In this document: piece by piece, positions 51,561 through 62,874 of the stretch
Layout: every line of letters starts with the position of its first letter
How positions within the stretch are numbered: position 1 is the first letter of the stretch
Source of the DNA: Cordylochernes scorpioides
Taxonomy: Eukaryota; Arthropoda; Arachnida; Pseudoscorpiones; Chernetidae
Direction: 5' to 3'
Length of the DNA stretch: 64,000 nucleotides
Assembly (NCBI GenBank): GCA_030710605.1
Contig: CP092865.1
Coordinates: 142,194,682-142,258,681, forward strand
The notes under the pieces: model-generated
The model's input: the letters and a program-made list of their open reading frames with translations, nothing else
Databases searched by the model: none
Told to the model about the DNA's origin: nothing
Translations under genes and position numbers: made by a program

Positions 51561-54500
51561 TTTATGAAATGACTGTTTCTTATACAGCTTTCTTAATTTA
51601 CCTAGAGTGCCTATCTATGGGAAGGGTTTGTTTTACACGCATTTTATTTTACTTATATCAGGGTCTACTATATTGTTCTTTTCTTTAGTCCAGCCTGGAC
51701 CTTCTTTTAACTAAAAATAAAATAGATTAGACATCATTATATTAGATTGTCCTATTTGCTCTGCTAGGGATTATGTTTGCTCACTACGCGGTAGTTCAAA
51801 ATTTTTTACTATCAACTGCAGGCTAATCTCCCTTACGCCTTCGATGATATTATGTGTATTGACTTGACCTGGTTTGATACAGCACACTTTCCTATTGAAG
51901 TCTCACTAAATTGCAGAATTGCATGCTAAAATATATATATCTCGTTATGGTGCTAAACATTTATCTCGTTAAGACATGGCTATCGCAGTGTTTTCTCGTG
52001 GTATGACAGAGGTGAACCGAGCCTAGACACATCTGAACAGGTGCGGGCTTGGCATAACTACATCTTGCTTACGTTAACTTGGCATGCCGGTTAATCAATC
52101 TTGGAAATTCTGAGCGAATTGGTGCATCAGCCTGCAGGTGGATGTATATAGATTAAATCTATATTTTATAAATGATGCATATATTTCAGATGATTCTCTC
52201 CACATCCTACCACAGTGACCCACTCTTCAACTGGTTCATGCCACGTGGTTTTGCGCGCGGTGGCATCCATCGGGATATTGTTTCATGTCGTTATTCACTC
52301 ACGTCCACCTTCGTAAGTATCTTTAAATCCTATTTAATAGTATACAAATTTGTAGGCAGAATTACATTCTCCAACATCCATAGTTTAAGACTACGCAAGA
52401 TACCCTCCTAAATCTTCAAGGCCTATTCCCGACCTCCCAGAAATGTGGTCTTTGCTACTGGTTACCAATGCCTAACGTCATATTTCATAAAACTACGAAA
52501 GCCGATGTTGAAACGAGTTTTTTTTTTTAAGTCTGCTATGATACTATTAAGCTTTTCTTTTTGTTACAGGCCTCTGCTGCCATACAATCTGAAGATAAGG
52601 TTTTCTGGAAAGGCTTATCAAAACCAGTCAAGTGCAAACACACACGAGGTGCAATACTCTCTATCTCTGTTTATCTAAGGTTATCAAAACCAAATATCTG
52701 GTAAACTGCTAAGTTCGTATTCCGAAATAGAGTCACTAATTTCCAAAGGACACAGGTTATATATAAAACTAATTTGATCTTTGGCTGGAGCTAAAGAAAA
52801 GAAACAACAATTTCACTACTTTCATTAAAAAAAAGGAAAAACCTTCCCCGCCAAATTCTGTAATATGGGCTATCATATTATAACAAAAAAATCGCTATTG
52901 GATTGAATACGATAATAACTAAATAATAAAATATAAATGCACCTATAAATGGGAGAGATAAAACTATGTGCAGTACTATTTTTAATGTGCGTGACACATG
53001 CAAAAAATATAATCAAAGGTGACTGGAAAAAAAAAAGGCTAGTAATCTATACACAGAAGGTTTTTCTGTCAATAAACGCTATACTGTTGTCACGCATTTC
53101 CCTCCACGAAGAGTTACAAATAAGAATATAACATTCTACTGGATCATAAAACACTATTTTGCGTACTCGCTACTATGCTTGACAATGAAGGAAAATTACA
53201 ATACCAGTTTAAAATTCCCATGCATAAAAAGATAAAAAAATACAAGACCAGTTTAAGAGATCATCTACACTGTTAAAATAAAAAATTGGAACACGTTTAT
53301 ATCTAAAACTATAATTGAGCAAACGTCTTGTTTGCATGACCTAAAGTAACTTAAAAATATATAAAAAGGAAGTAAATTGAAATAAATGATGAAGAAAATA
53401 AATTATTTTACATAACTGTAATCTAAATGGTAATAAAACATTTTACTGGCATCCATAAATATATTATCTTGTCTCAATGAATTTTTCAAAAATTGTTTTT
53501 AAATATATTTGGCATATTATTAGAATATTATACTAAATTAAAATGAATAGATAAATAAAAGAAATGGAAGAAATATGTGGCAGGCATAGTGCCAAGCCTA
53601 AAGGCTAAGCCTTTCAAAAAAAACGTACCTTTCCCACCAAACGCTTGGTCTAGACTGTCTTTGTTAAAAATTTCCTTGTAGACGGAAAAGCGGTTCTCTT
53701 GAAACCCTCAGTGTCTCGCCGACTTGTCAATCAAACTTGCGGGGGAGGAAGTCTAGAATTTGACATTGATTGATATCTTTATTTGCTTTCCCATGGTTTC
53801 TCAGATTCTTTGCATTTTTTCCCGCTAAAAAAATTTCCTTGTAATTTTCTATCTACCAGCTAGTATAACGGAATTTTTAAGATTGTTAACTAATAAACAC
53901 AAAAAAATTATACTCTAAACTAGTGTATCTTGCTAAAAAAATTACGGTGTTGACAATATATGATTTAAAAGATAGATTACAAAATGATGTAGTGTTTTAA
54001 GTTATAACCCAACTTCTATAACGTTCAAAATTTTTATACTGGACACATGGTGACCTCGACACATATTTGTTTAGAATTGGAAAAATTGGTTCACTTGCAT
54101 GTACTTGTGGAAACTAACAACAAACCCCTGTACACCTTCTGATAAAATGTCCATTAACTTCTGATCCAAGGGAAGAAAACCAACTTTACCTGACCGATAC
54201 AAATAAGCTGCTTGCAATAAAGACCAATACATCAAGTTTAATAGATTCTGCAGGATGTACATTTAGAGGCGAAAGTGCTGACTGTACATATTTTTAAGCC
54301 ACTACTTATAATTGCTATATGTAAAATTTGACGTCGAACGCCTAATCCCAATGATTTCCAATGTTCAATTGTATTAATTTAAAAAAATATAATATGATGT
54401 TACACAATAGGCTAAAAACGACGTTCTATTTTTATGCGAAAATCTTTTACACATAGTACAAATAGTTAGTACAAATAGTTTTAAATATAAATTTGGCATT

Positions 54501-54835
54501 ACTTTAAATTTTAAAACTAAAATGTAAGTGGACAACTGCGGCCTTCTAGCATATTATTTGGCTTAATTAAAAAAATATGGCTCGTTTATCTAATATTAAA
54601 AAAAAGGCACTACCACAAATGTATCAAATCTTACCTTAAAAAAGAAAATGGCGGGATCCGTTCTCCACGTGGTTGGGCGCCTCGTGGACTTTCCCATTCT
54701 TTACTGGATTTTCCGTAGCCTCCAACTTGCACACATTTATCTATTAGTTTTATGCTTTAGACAGGATTTTACATGTTACATGTTTTAAGCAGCAGGGCGC
54801 TATTTTACCGTGAACTTTTCGTGGCCGTAATGGAA

Positions 54836-55200
54836 TGTTGGGTCAGTTTTTCCACTAAACAAAACCCAACAAAGATGTAAACATTCATTTACATCATATA
54901 ATATATATATATACGCAGTGTCTCGCCGAAGGGTTTGTTGCCTAGGTGGAGAACTCCCAACGATGGCCGACGATACTCTAAAGGTCCCCTCCCTGACGCA
55001 GGGCCTCTCTTGGAAGGATGTACAAAGAGCATATGTACAAATAAAACTAGACACCTGAGGACTCCAGACTTCCATGCCAAAAGCTGATGTCTGGTGGGGA
55101 GGAAAGACACGGGTGACATCCAGAGACATCCGTGCTGGGAGCTACTGTACCATATGTACATATATTCCCCTCATTTTTTTAGTAGTAGGTGACCTAAGGA
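54836..55200 (+). repeat. Repeat R3: diverged relative of the R1/R2 start
   Basis: TGTTGGGTCAGTTTTTCCAC and the following about 150 bp (GATGTAAACAT...CATCATATA...CAGTGTCT.G.CGAAG) parallel the start of R1 and R2, then diverge. It may be the 5' end of an LTR whose 3' end is at 58104, but that would be an LTR of 3.27 kb and is unproven. Frames in it have no recognisable product. Confidence 0.5.
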
Positions 55201-55645
55201 AAACAATTCGTCATATAAACATGTAACTCAATAATTTTATATACTCGGGATATATATATATACATATATTAATTAATTTCCTAAAGGAATTAATTTTAGG
55301 GATTAATTTGTTTTATCCAATATACAATTTATTTTCTCGCGCGGTAACACAAACAATTCGTCATATAAACATGTAACTCAATAGTTTTATATACTCGGGA
55401 TATATATATACATATATTAATTAATTTCCTAAAGGAATTAATTTTAGGGATTAATTTGTTTTATCCAATATACAATTTATTTTCTCGCGCGGTAACACAA
55501 ACAATTCGTCATATAAACATGTAAATCAATAATTTTTATATACTCGGGATATATATATATATTAATTAATTCCTAAAGGAATTAATTTTTAGGGATTAAT
55601 TTTGTTTTATCCAATATACAATTTTCTTTCTCGCGCGGCAACACG
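55201..55645. repeat. Three tandem units of about 149 bp
   Basis: Units start AAACAATTCGTCATATAAAC at 55201, 55351 and 55499. Each has a palindrome AATTAATTTCCTAAAGGAATTAATT-like core and ends TCTCGCGCGG. Arrays like this are common in retroelement U3 regions and promoters. Confidence 0.9.
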
Positions 55646-55789
55646 GGAAATTGGGGGGCGTGGTCATGATGACGTGCGTGTTTTTTCTTCTGACGAATGA
55701 AGATGCCCATTGATCACGTGGGTGTTTGCTTTCGACGAATCAAAATGCCAGCCAATAGAAATTTTGGCATGATCAACGAATGGAAATAA

Positions 55790-55940
55790 AGAAAGGCTAG
55801 GATAAAAAGGGCCCGTTTGGACTAAACGAAAAGAGAGAGAAAAAGTCGCTCAGTGAGAGGAGATAGATCCAAGCAGTCCGCTCTGAGACGTGGAGGAGAC
55901 CAAATCTTACCGCCCTTTCCGAAAGAAGGTAAGCCCCGCC
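55790..55940 (+). promoter_or_regulatory. Promoter-like block with TATA-like box and possible 5' splice site
   Basis: GGATAAAAAGGGCCCG (about 55798) resembles a TATA box. About 25-60 bp downstream is a purine-rich leader, and GAAAGAAGGTAAGCC at 55922-55936 fits a 5' splice site. It sits upstream of Gypsy-C and could be part of its LTR or leader. No transcript evidence is available. Confidence 0.35.
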
Positions 55941-58019
55941 ATCATGGCCCAGCTCCCCCTTTTAATTCTCAAGTAGAAATAGATCCATTTAGATTTTGAA
56001 TGGGCCCTAAAAGGGCTTTAGATGATAACTTAAAGAAATGTTAGGGTTCATATACCTTGTCCCGTAGAAGGGATGGAGATCTATGTTCTCCAATCTATAG
56101 AGAGGAAATTGTAATCTTAAGTCACCCCTACCTAGATTATTATGTAAATAGTATGTCCCGCCAGTATAAAATGTGCCCAAAAATCTGCATAGTTCAAATA
56201 AATATCTGGTACATAACGTATAAGAGAAAATTTCTTGTTCCCTCTCATACATACTCCATTCTTTTGCTTTATGATGTTACTCCCACTGTATAAATGAAAT
56301 GTTGTATGTTTCTTACCTATTTGAAGGGAATGTTGCTAATAATCAGGTCTCCATAAATTGTCGGCCATATACATTATCGCGAGTGTCTGTGTTTCAGTAT
56401 GCTCCATCATGTTGATCATTGATTTAAAATTAATAAGACCCATTAGGTTGTTCTCTTTATGATTTTATTGAAGACCTCTGTTTTAGATATATTACGATTA
56501 TTATTGACAATAGTATAAGCCTATAGTATGTTTGTCTCTTATAACCTATCTGTTAGATTCTGGTATAATCTTTACAAAATAGAGTCCTTCACATGTATCC
56601 AGATGGTAACTTACTTATTGCATTTTGTTGAACCTTTATTATAAAATTAGGGATCAAATGATATCCGCACGTTTAATCAGATTTTCTACTAGAAATCTGA
56701 ATCTGGTACTTCATGATATCTACTTTGAAATATTGATTTCAACTTACTGTACTCCAATAGAAATGTTAATTTGGGCCTTATATTTTCTAATAATGACATG
56801 TTCATCTTTATCTTAGATCCCTTAAAGTTGTTGGATGGCGATCCATCCTAGCGTCTGTTTTGATGGCAGAGTCGACTATTATCCCATAGATCATTTTAAA
56901 TTAGTGTAGGAACAGGAATAATTCAATATTTCCCTCCTGTCTTCCTAAGTACACGTGACCTAGCGGACCCAGCCACGCCTTGCTGTGGCTAAATTGTAAT
57001 ATGTTAAATTAATATTATACTAAACTATTCAGTACAGTAAAGTCAATATTCACTTATAAAGATAAAAATGTTTTAGCCGATCTAAAGCCCAACGGGATTG
57101 AGAATGGAACGTTACGTTAATATTTGACAGGGATTTTTATATATATAGACAATATAGCCCTTCATTGTAATCATTGAGTATAATCACTGCATTAATAAAT
57201 GTTAGTCTTCCCAGTATTCTTTTACCTATGTATGGATATTTTGGTTTGAATTAGCGAACTACTGCGAATTTGTAGACGATCTTGTATATCCTTTGTGTAT
57301 GAATCTATTTTACAATTGACCTGTAGAAATTATAGAGATCTATTGCTATAATCTATTGCTATTGCTCTGTCTTGATGGCAGAGCCGACCATTATTTCATA
57401 GATCTTTTAAATTAGTGTAGGAATGGGAATAATTCAATATTTCCCTCCTTTCTTCCTAATTACACGTGAGCCCTAATTTAATGGGGAATGTCTCTATACA
57501 TCTGTCCTAAACTTCCCACACTATATCCTTTGTGTATAAATCTATTTACAATTTATCTGTAGAAATTATAGAGGTCTATTGCTATAATTTCCCCTACGAA
57601 ATAGTTCCCAGCGCCTTCAGTGGGTTGCTTAATCGCCAGAAGGTGTCTTTACGAGATTTCGCGAATAAAGTCGGGGAAGGGTCCGCCATTTTCTCTTTCA
57701 TGGAAGAAGAAGAAGCAAGACGGGGGATGTGGACGATGGACTCCCACATTCCTGAGACGCTGTTAGTTCCCGCGCGATACCCGACGCCCCCATACATTCT
57801 AGGAAGAATCCATCAACGGGGCCTCTCTTGAGGGGTCCCTCTCACGCCGGCATGGAAACTTTTTACTTGGAGCTGCATTTCTCAAAATCCTTCTGTACCT
57901 TGTATATTATCTGATATTCCATTCTTTAATTATAGTTTTATATGCTCAAGTTCTACATTGTTTATCTCTATATCAAAAGCTTTGCCTATTGTGGTGGAGA
58001 CCCTGTTACCAAAATGTTA
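55941..58019. other. AT-rich stretch with a local duplication, no clear gene
   Basis: About 56862-56955 and 57365-57470 share GATGGCAGAG.CGAC.ATTAT...TTCAATATTTCCCTCCT, and 57290-57350 resembles 57520-57580. A GC-richer block at 57590-57860 gives a 99-codon open frame (57532-57831) without any recognisable domain. I judge it chance or leader sequence. Confidence 0.45.
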
Positions 58020-58130
58020 CACTTTCAGTTTTTAATAAGGAAATTCTTACTAAGTCACTCCTTACATGCTCCGTTCTCGTAGGTCTAAAATCGGGAACGC
58101 GACAGTGGCGCCCGCCGCGGGGCACGAATT
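58020..58130 (+). repeat. Gypsy-C 5' LTR end and primer binding site
   Basis: The LTR appears to end GGGAACGCGACA at 58104. TGGCGCCCGCCGCGGGGC starts at 58106 and fits the tRNA-Lys-type primer sites (TGGCGCCC...) used by many gypsy elements and retroviruses. The LTR start cannot be placed because the 3' LTR is beyond the window. Confidence 0.65.
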
Positions 58131-59416
58131 TAGTATATATTTCATCTTAAATACTGTAGAAATATATACCTAATGAAAAGCCATAATATTTAATTATTTA
58201 ATTAATCAAATTGGTGAAGTAATTCACACCCTGAGTTAAGAGCCTATATCTAGAGTGACTTACAAAATTTCCAGCGGTCTTACTTAAGGAATGTCATGTT
58301 GTTGCCTTGTGACTTCCGTTAAGTTTAAGAGCTATTCATGGCGCCCTTTCAGTTTTCTAACCACACCTACTGTTATGATTTCAAATCGCGAGTTTTAACT
58401 TATGCTTTCCGTTTCACTGGTATTTTATCGGGCAATAAAAGTTAAGTTGAGGCGATGTCTACCACAACACTCGCCGCTGTCATTTACGATTCACATTGTT
58501 TGTGACAAGGCCTTAATAATATCACTGATTTCTGATATCAAAGTAAAACGTTTATGGGGATGAGTATATTTTATTCAGGTCTTCTCAAGCTTTCGGGCTT
58601 GTCAGCCCTTATACAGGAGAAACATATACAATATATCAAGAAAATATAATGCCGCCTGCTGCTAAAACTATTATGGTTCTATATACATATATGTATATAT
58701 ATATTAAGATGTTTTGCATATTATTTGTTTACTTAAGATATATATTTTTAATTGGTTAAGGTATTTACATATTCTACTATTGTTTGCTATATTCTATGAA
58801 TTATCTTATAAGTTAGGAATTCTATTATTTAAGTTAGTTTTATAACGGTTATTGGCTATTACATACAAGTTCCTTATATTATTATTGATATTGCTAGCCG
58901 GTACTAGGATATATTGTGTTATATGCTTCGGGCAAATCTATTTTCTATTAACGTTATTGTGTTTTCTGAATAACAAAAGGATCAATTACAAGCCTTTGAT
59001 ATTTGCTGTTTATGTTATTGTAGTGTATTCTATGGTTCTCCTAAAGTGAAAGTGTGGCCTGTTTCTTTGCAGTGTTGGAAAATTAGAGATCTATTTTCTT
59101 GATTTATAATGTTGCGTCTATGTTCATATATTCTACTGCTGACTCTCCTCCCTGTCTTCCCCGCGTATATTGTTACATAATGAATAATGGCGTATTTATT
59201 ATATTATTTTTAATATATTTGAAATTTAAATTATATATTTATTTATTTTTATATTCTATGATATTTATTTAAAACAGATTATTTTTAGATTATCATCATT
59301 TGTATTTAGGTACACTGTGACTTCACTGCTCTCTTTGATGTGAGAAAATAAATAAATCTTTCTGGTGGCTACATAAAGTAGACTTATCTCATTATTCCCT
59401 TTTATAAATTTGTAGG
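58131..59416. other. Gypsy-C leader, non-coding
   Basis: 1.3 kb of AT-rich DNA between the PBS and the Gag ATG, an unusually long leader. Short frames such as 58852-59049 have no recognisable similarity. A TCAAGCTTTCGGGCTTGTCAG-like hairpin lies near 58585-58605. Confidence 0.45.
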
Positions 59417-60580
59417 ATGGTTGAAACACGCTCTGGTAAGATGCAAGACCCAGCACAGGAGAGAATCAAGGCTGAAGAGTCTGCCAAGCCGCAACCTGGT
59501 GCAACAATTGGTAGAGATGCTAGTTCCGACCCAGTTGTCCTGAATCCCAACATCGACATCCCCAAGTATGATGGAACAGAAGACCCTCGCCCATGGATTG
59601 AATCTCTTGAAGAAATTGGCTTCCTGTACCATTGGGCAGACTACATTATCTCCCGTTATGCTGCCATGAATATGATTGGTAGCGCCAAAACCTGGCTGAA
59701 CCTACACAAAGTAAGTTTCACCAGCTGGGAAAATTTCAAGAGCCGCCTAATTGAGGATTTTGCCTCAGACGCCAACAAAGAAGAAATGAGGATGAGATTA
59801 AACAGGATACAACAGTGGAATGAACCTGCAATCAGGTTCGCAGAGGATATCCTTGTACTGTGCAACAAGGTCGACCCCCAAATGGAAGAAGAGACTAAAA
59901 TAAACTGGGTTATTGGAGGGTTAAAGAAAGAATACTCTTTTGCCCTTCACCTAAACCCTCCTAAAAATACCAATGAACTTCTAGAAATTTGTAAAAAGCT
60001 GGATTTGTTCGAAAAGAATTACCAAGAACGTGCAGAAAAATCAAAAGCTCTTTATAATGGACCACGCTCTCCTCGTCCCCATCATCAAGAGCAATGGAAG
60101 AATGCTACGTCGTTCAGAAGACCATATCAGAACACCTCCAAGCCCCAGGCCCCCGCTCCGAGGTACTACCAGAACACCTCCAAGCCCCAGGCCCCCACTC
60201 CGAGGTATTACCAGAACAAGCCTCTGCCCCAGGTATCTGCCCCTAGACGATCTTACACTCCCAATCCTGAGCCAAAACCGGTCTACCCAAGTAAAATATA
60301 CAATAAGAATCCAAATTCAAATAGGAATAGGACAGAAGACGGGAGACCAATATGTTTCAAGTGTAACAAGCCAGGACACGTAGCGCGGTATTGCAGAGTC
60401 AGGTTTGTAAGAATTGTGGAAGAGGACCCCATAGTTACACAAGACAAGGTCGAAGAAGAAATCCGAATGGATAATGGAACTCAGAAGTCGAGACCTCTGC
60501 TCTACTCTGACGTAAGTAATAGCCCGTACTCGAGTATCCCTACAAGGAATAGATATGCTGCATTAGAAGATTTAAACTAA
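59417..60580 (+). CDS. Gypsy-C Gag
   Basis: 387 codons, intact. The ATG at 59417 is the first methionine of the frame. Order: polar N-terminus; IPKYDGTEDPRPWIESLEE, WADYIISRYAAMNMIGSAKTW and FKSRLIEDFA, typical of the gypsy capsid region (about 50-200); a Pro/Gln-rich linker with repeats of YYQNTSKPQAPAPR (about 225-290); and one zinc knuckle CFKCNKPGHVARYC (about 314-327). It assembles the particle and packages RNA. It ends at TAA (60578-60580), immediately preceded by the slippery heptamer TTTAAAC, so pol is probably made by -1 frameshifting. Confidence 0.9.
   Translation: MVETRSGKMQDPAQERIKAEESAKPQPGATIGRDASSDPVVLNPNIDIPKYDGTEDPRPWIESLEEIGFLYHWADYIISRYAAMNMIGSAKTWLNLHKVSFTSWENFKSRLIEDFASDANKEEMRMRLNRIQQWNEPAIRFAEDILVLCNKVDPQMEEETKINWVIGGLKKEYSFALHLNPPKNTNELLEICKKLDLFEKNYQERAEKSKALYNGPRSPRPHHQEQWKNATSFRRPYQNTSKPQAPAPRYYQNTSKPQAPTPRYYQNKPLPQVSAPRRSYTPNPEPKPVYPSKIYNKNPNSNRNRTEDGRPICFKCNKPGHVARYCRVRFVRIVEEDPIVTQDKVEEEIRMDNGTQKSRPLLYSDVSNSPYSSIPTRNRYAALEDLN
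60571..60577 (+). promoter_or_regulatory. Predicted -1 ribosomal frameshift site T TTA AAC
   Basis: In the Gag frame the heptamer reads T-TTA-AAC and is followed directly by the Gag stop TAA. Slipping back one base gives TTT-AAA-CTA and enters the pol frame, which is open from 60553 to 61859. This is a canonical X-XXY-YYZ site. A downstream pseudoknot was not verified. Confidence 0.75.
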
Positions 60581-60582
60581 AC

Positions 60583-61859
60583 ATCGCGCCTGAGTCCGTC
60601 AATCAAAGCAAGTCGACCATAAATGGAATTAAAAAGTTAGACCCCAAATATAAAATGAACATTAACGTGGATAGAATCGGTATCTGCGAAGCTTTGATTG
60701 ATACAGGCGCCGATCTTTCAGTGGTCGACCTTAGTACAGCTCTTAACACAGGTCTTGAAATAATAAATCCTGATAAAATGTGCTCTGGACCCGATGGCAA
60801 AGAATTAGATATCGTAGGAAATATTATTTTAAATATAAAATTTGATGACAAAACAATTACACATCAATTTGTGATAATGAGAACACATTTGCGAATATTT
60901 ATACTTGGACGTGATTTTCTTAAGAAAATGAACGCAAAAATTGATTGTCAGCGTGAAATAATCAAATATGACTTGACAGAAAATCGTGACGTAATCAAAT
61001 ATCAACAGAAGAAAATAAAAAGTGCAAAGGATGCCATTATACCAGAACTTTCTATTAAATTGATTAATGCATTTGTAGAAGCAGAGGATGGCGAATACAT
61101 CATCGAGGAGAACCATAAAATGTTTCAAACAAATGGACTTCGACTAGCGAGAAGCTTAATAAATGTTGTGAATAAGGAAACATATATCTGGATAACAAAC
61201 CCTTACCCTCGACCATTAAAAATATTAAAAAACCAAACATTGTGCTTTGGAAGCCAGCCAGCCGAAGTGAATCTTATGGAAGAAAGTGAACAAAAAGAGC
61301 ATGAAGAACTCCAATTTCAGATAAACGAAAATTTAGCATATACGGAAAAGGAGCAATTGAAACAAGTTTTGGAAAGGTACGAGGATTTGTTTTCGTCGGG
61401 ATTAGGAAGATCCAACTTAGCGAAACATCGGATCGATACAGAAGGCGCGAAACCGATCAAACACAAGCCGTATAGGGTGAGCGCGAAAGAGCGAGAAATC
61501 ATAAAAGAACAAATTGATGAAATGCTCAGAGACGGCATAATTAGACCATCCTCGAGTCCATGGTCCTTCCCTGTAATCTTGGTCAAGAAGCGAGATGGTA
61601 AGTACAGATTTTGCGTTGACTACAGAAAATTGAATGATGTAACAGTGAAGGATGTTTACCCAATTCCCAGAATTGATGAAGTATTGGATACACTTCAAGG
61701 ATCCAAATACTTTTCAGCAATTGACCTTAAATCAGGATATTGGCAAGTAGAGGTTGAGGAGAAAGATAAAGAAAAGACAGCCTTCACTACAGCACATGGC
61801 CTATATGAGTTCAACATAATGCCCTTTGGTCTATGCAATGCCCCTGCTACATTTGAGAG
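60583..61859 (+). pseudogene. Gypsy-C Pol (protease and RT), truncated by Gypsy-D
   Basis: The frame is -1 relative to Gag. It has protease GICEALIDTGADLSVVDL (active-site DTGA) with ILGRDFL as the flap-end motif, then RT beginning with HKPYRVSAKEREIIKEQIDE. Fingers and palm follow: GIIRPSSSPWSFPVILVKKR, RFCVDYRKLNDVTVKDVYPI, FSAIDLKSGYWQVEV (first catalytic Asp) and FNIMPFGLCNAPATFE. There Gypsy-D begins at 61860; the next residues to the stop at 61890 belong to it. The YxDD motif, RNase H and integrase are displaced beyond the window. A methionine at 60655 exists, but frameshift entry is more likely. Confidence 0.87.
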
Positions 61860-62074
61860 TGATACGTTTCTATTGATTGTTAACTATTAATGGTGAAAAT
61901 TATTTTTATAAGAATTTGCACTTTAAATATATATATGCAGATAAATGAAAAGATACACTATTCTTAAGCAACTCTAATTAATAATTTATTAATCTTTTTA
62001 CAAAACGATTATATGTAAATTGTTGTTTACAAGATGATGATCAATAACACAGAGTAGAGTAATAATATATCACA
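61860..62074 (-). repeat. Gypsy-D 3' LTR
   Basis: 215 bp; on the minus strand TGTGATATATTATTACTC...AGAAACGTATCA. TG...CA ends, directly after a polypurine tract, and with the interrupted RT codons immediately outside. Its plus-strand start TGATACGTTT resembles the Gypsy-A LTR start TGATACATTT. Confidence 0.8.
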
Positions 62075-62076
62075 GA

Positions 62077-62874
62077 TCATTCCTCCTTCCTTATATTGTT
62101 CATAGATGGAGAAAACCGGCAAGGAGGGCGTCGAGGTCGGGTAGATCTCCTAGGTGGAGGTGTCGTGGAAATTTGAGGGTCTTGTTCCAGTCGGTGAGGT
62201 CCTGCTCCAGCGTTGTCCAAGGTCCAATCAGAATCTTCAGCATATTTGGTATCTGAACCTGTCCTCATCTGATTGACATGCACTTTAAATGTGCCTTTTA
62301 GGTTCTTTACTAGATAAACATTGTAACCTAGTCGTCGTATCACCTGGGCCTTGAACCATTTGCGCCTATTTTGTATTACTCTAGTAAACAGCACTTTATC
62401 TCCAACTTGAAAATGTCGCCTTCCACACTCATTTCTCCCAAAAGTCTTCTGGATAAATTCAGAGTTCAAGCAATTTACAAATGTTCTAGGCACATAACTT
62501 AGGAGACGTTCTACAGGAGGCTTATCTAAAGAGGTAGGCGTATTTCTATAATTAAACAGAACATTTTGTAAAATACAGTCCATATTTGAGTTTGGAGATT
62601 CTTCTAACGACTTTTCCAGAGATTTTTTTATTATTCTTACCGAAACTTCAGCAATTCCGTTAGACGAGGGATTATATGCTGGCGAGGTTAAGTGGTATAC
62701 ATTATTTTTCCGTAAGAACTCCTTAAATTCAATCGAATTGAAGGGGGGGCCATTGTCAGATACTAAGCATTGCGGTAATCCATACCTGGCGAAAACACTC
62801 CCGTAGTAGCTTAATATTTTCTTGCGAAGTAGTACCTCTAACTGGGAATACCTCAATCCAATTTGAATTTGCAT
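62077..62874 (-). pseudogene. Gypsy-D integrase core and C-terminus
   Basis: 265 codons. YGLPQCLVSDNGPPFNSIEF gives the second catalytic Asp; SPAYNPSSNGIAEVSVRIIK gives the Glu. LFNYRNTPTSLDKPPVERLL follows, then the C-terminal barrel VGDKVLFTRVIQNRRKW, VYLVKNLKGTFKVHVNQMR and a Pro/Arg tail. The first about 25 residues are out-of-frame noise. The real core enters from the upstream frame by a shift near 62805. The end, 3 bp before the LTR-proximal purine tract, suits the end of pol. Confidence 0.83.

Larger units (their letters stand above)
47259..54830 (-). repeat. Unit 2: long non-coding repeat, inverted copy of unit 1
   Basis: It aligns reversed with unit 1 from the CTCCCTCGCAAGCC block (47430-47780) to the GTGAACTTTTCGTGGCC block (54820). 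It has no copia or Helitron insert, so it shows their empty sites. Several segments are expanded here, and 54000-54290 is extra relative to unit 1. No frame above about 80 codons recalls a protein family (the minus frame 54071-54262 is unassigned). It lacks its outer terminal repeat: at 54836 repeat R3 begins. Confidence 0.7.

Noticed and set aside
57532-57831. 99-codon frame in a GC-richer block before Gypsy-C
   Set aside because: No recognisable domain and no relative in the window. It is more likely LTR or leader sequence.
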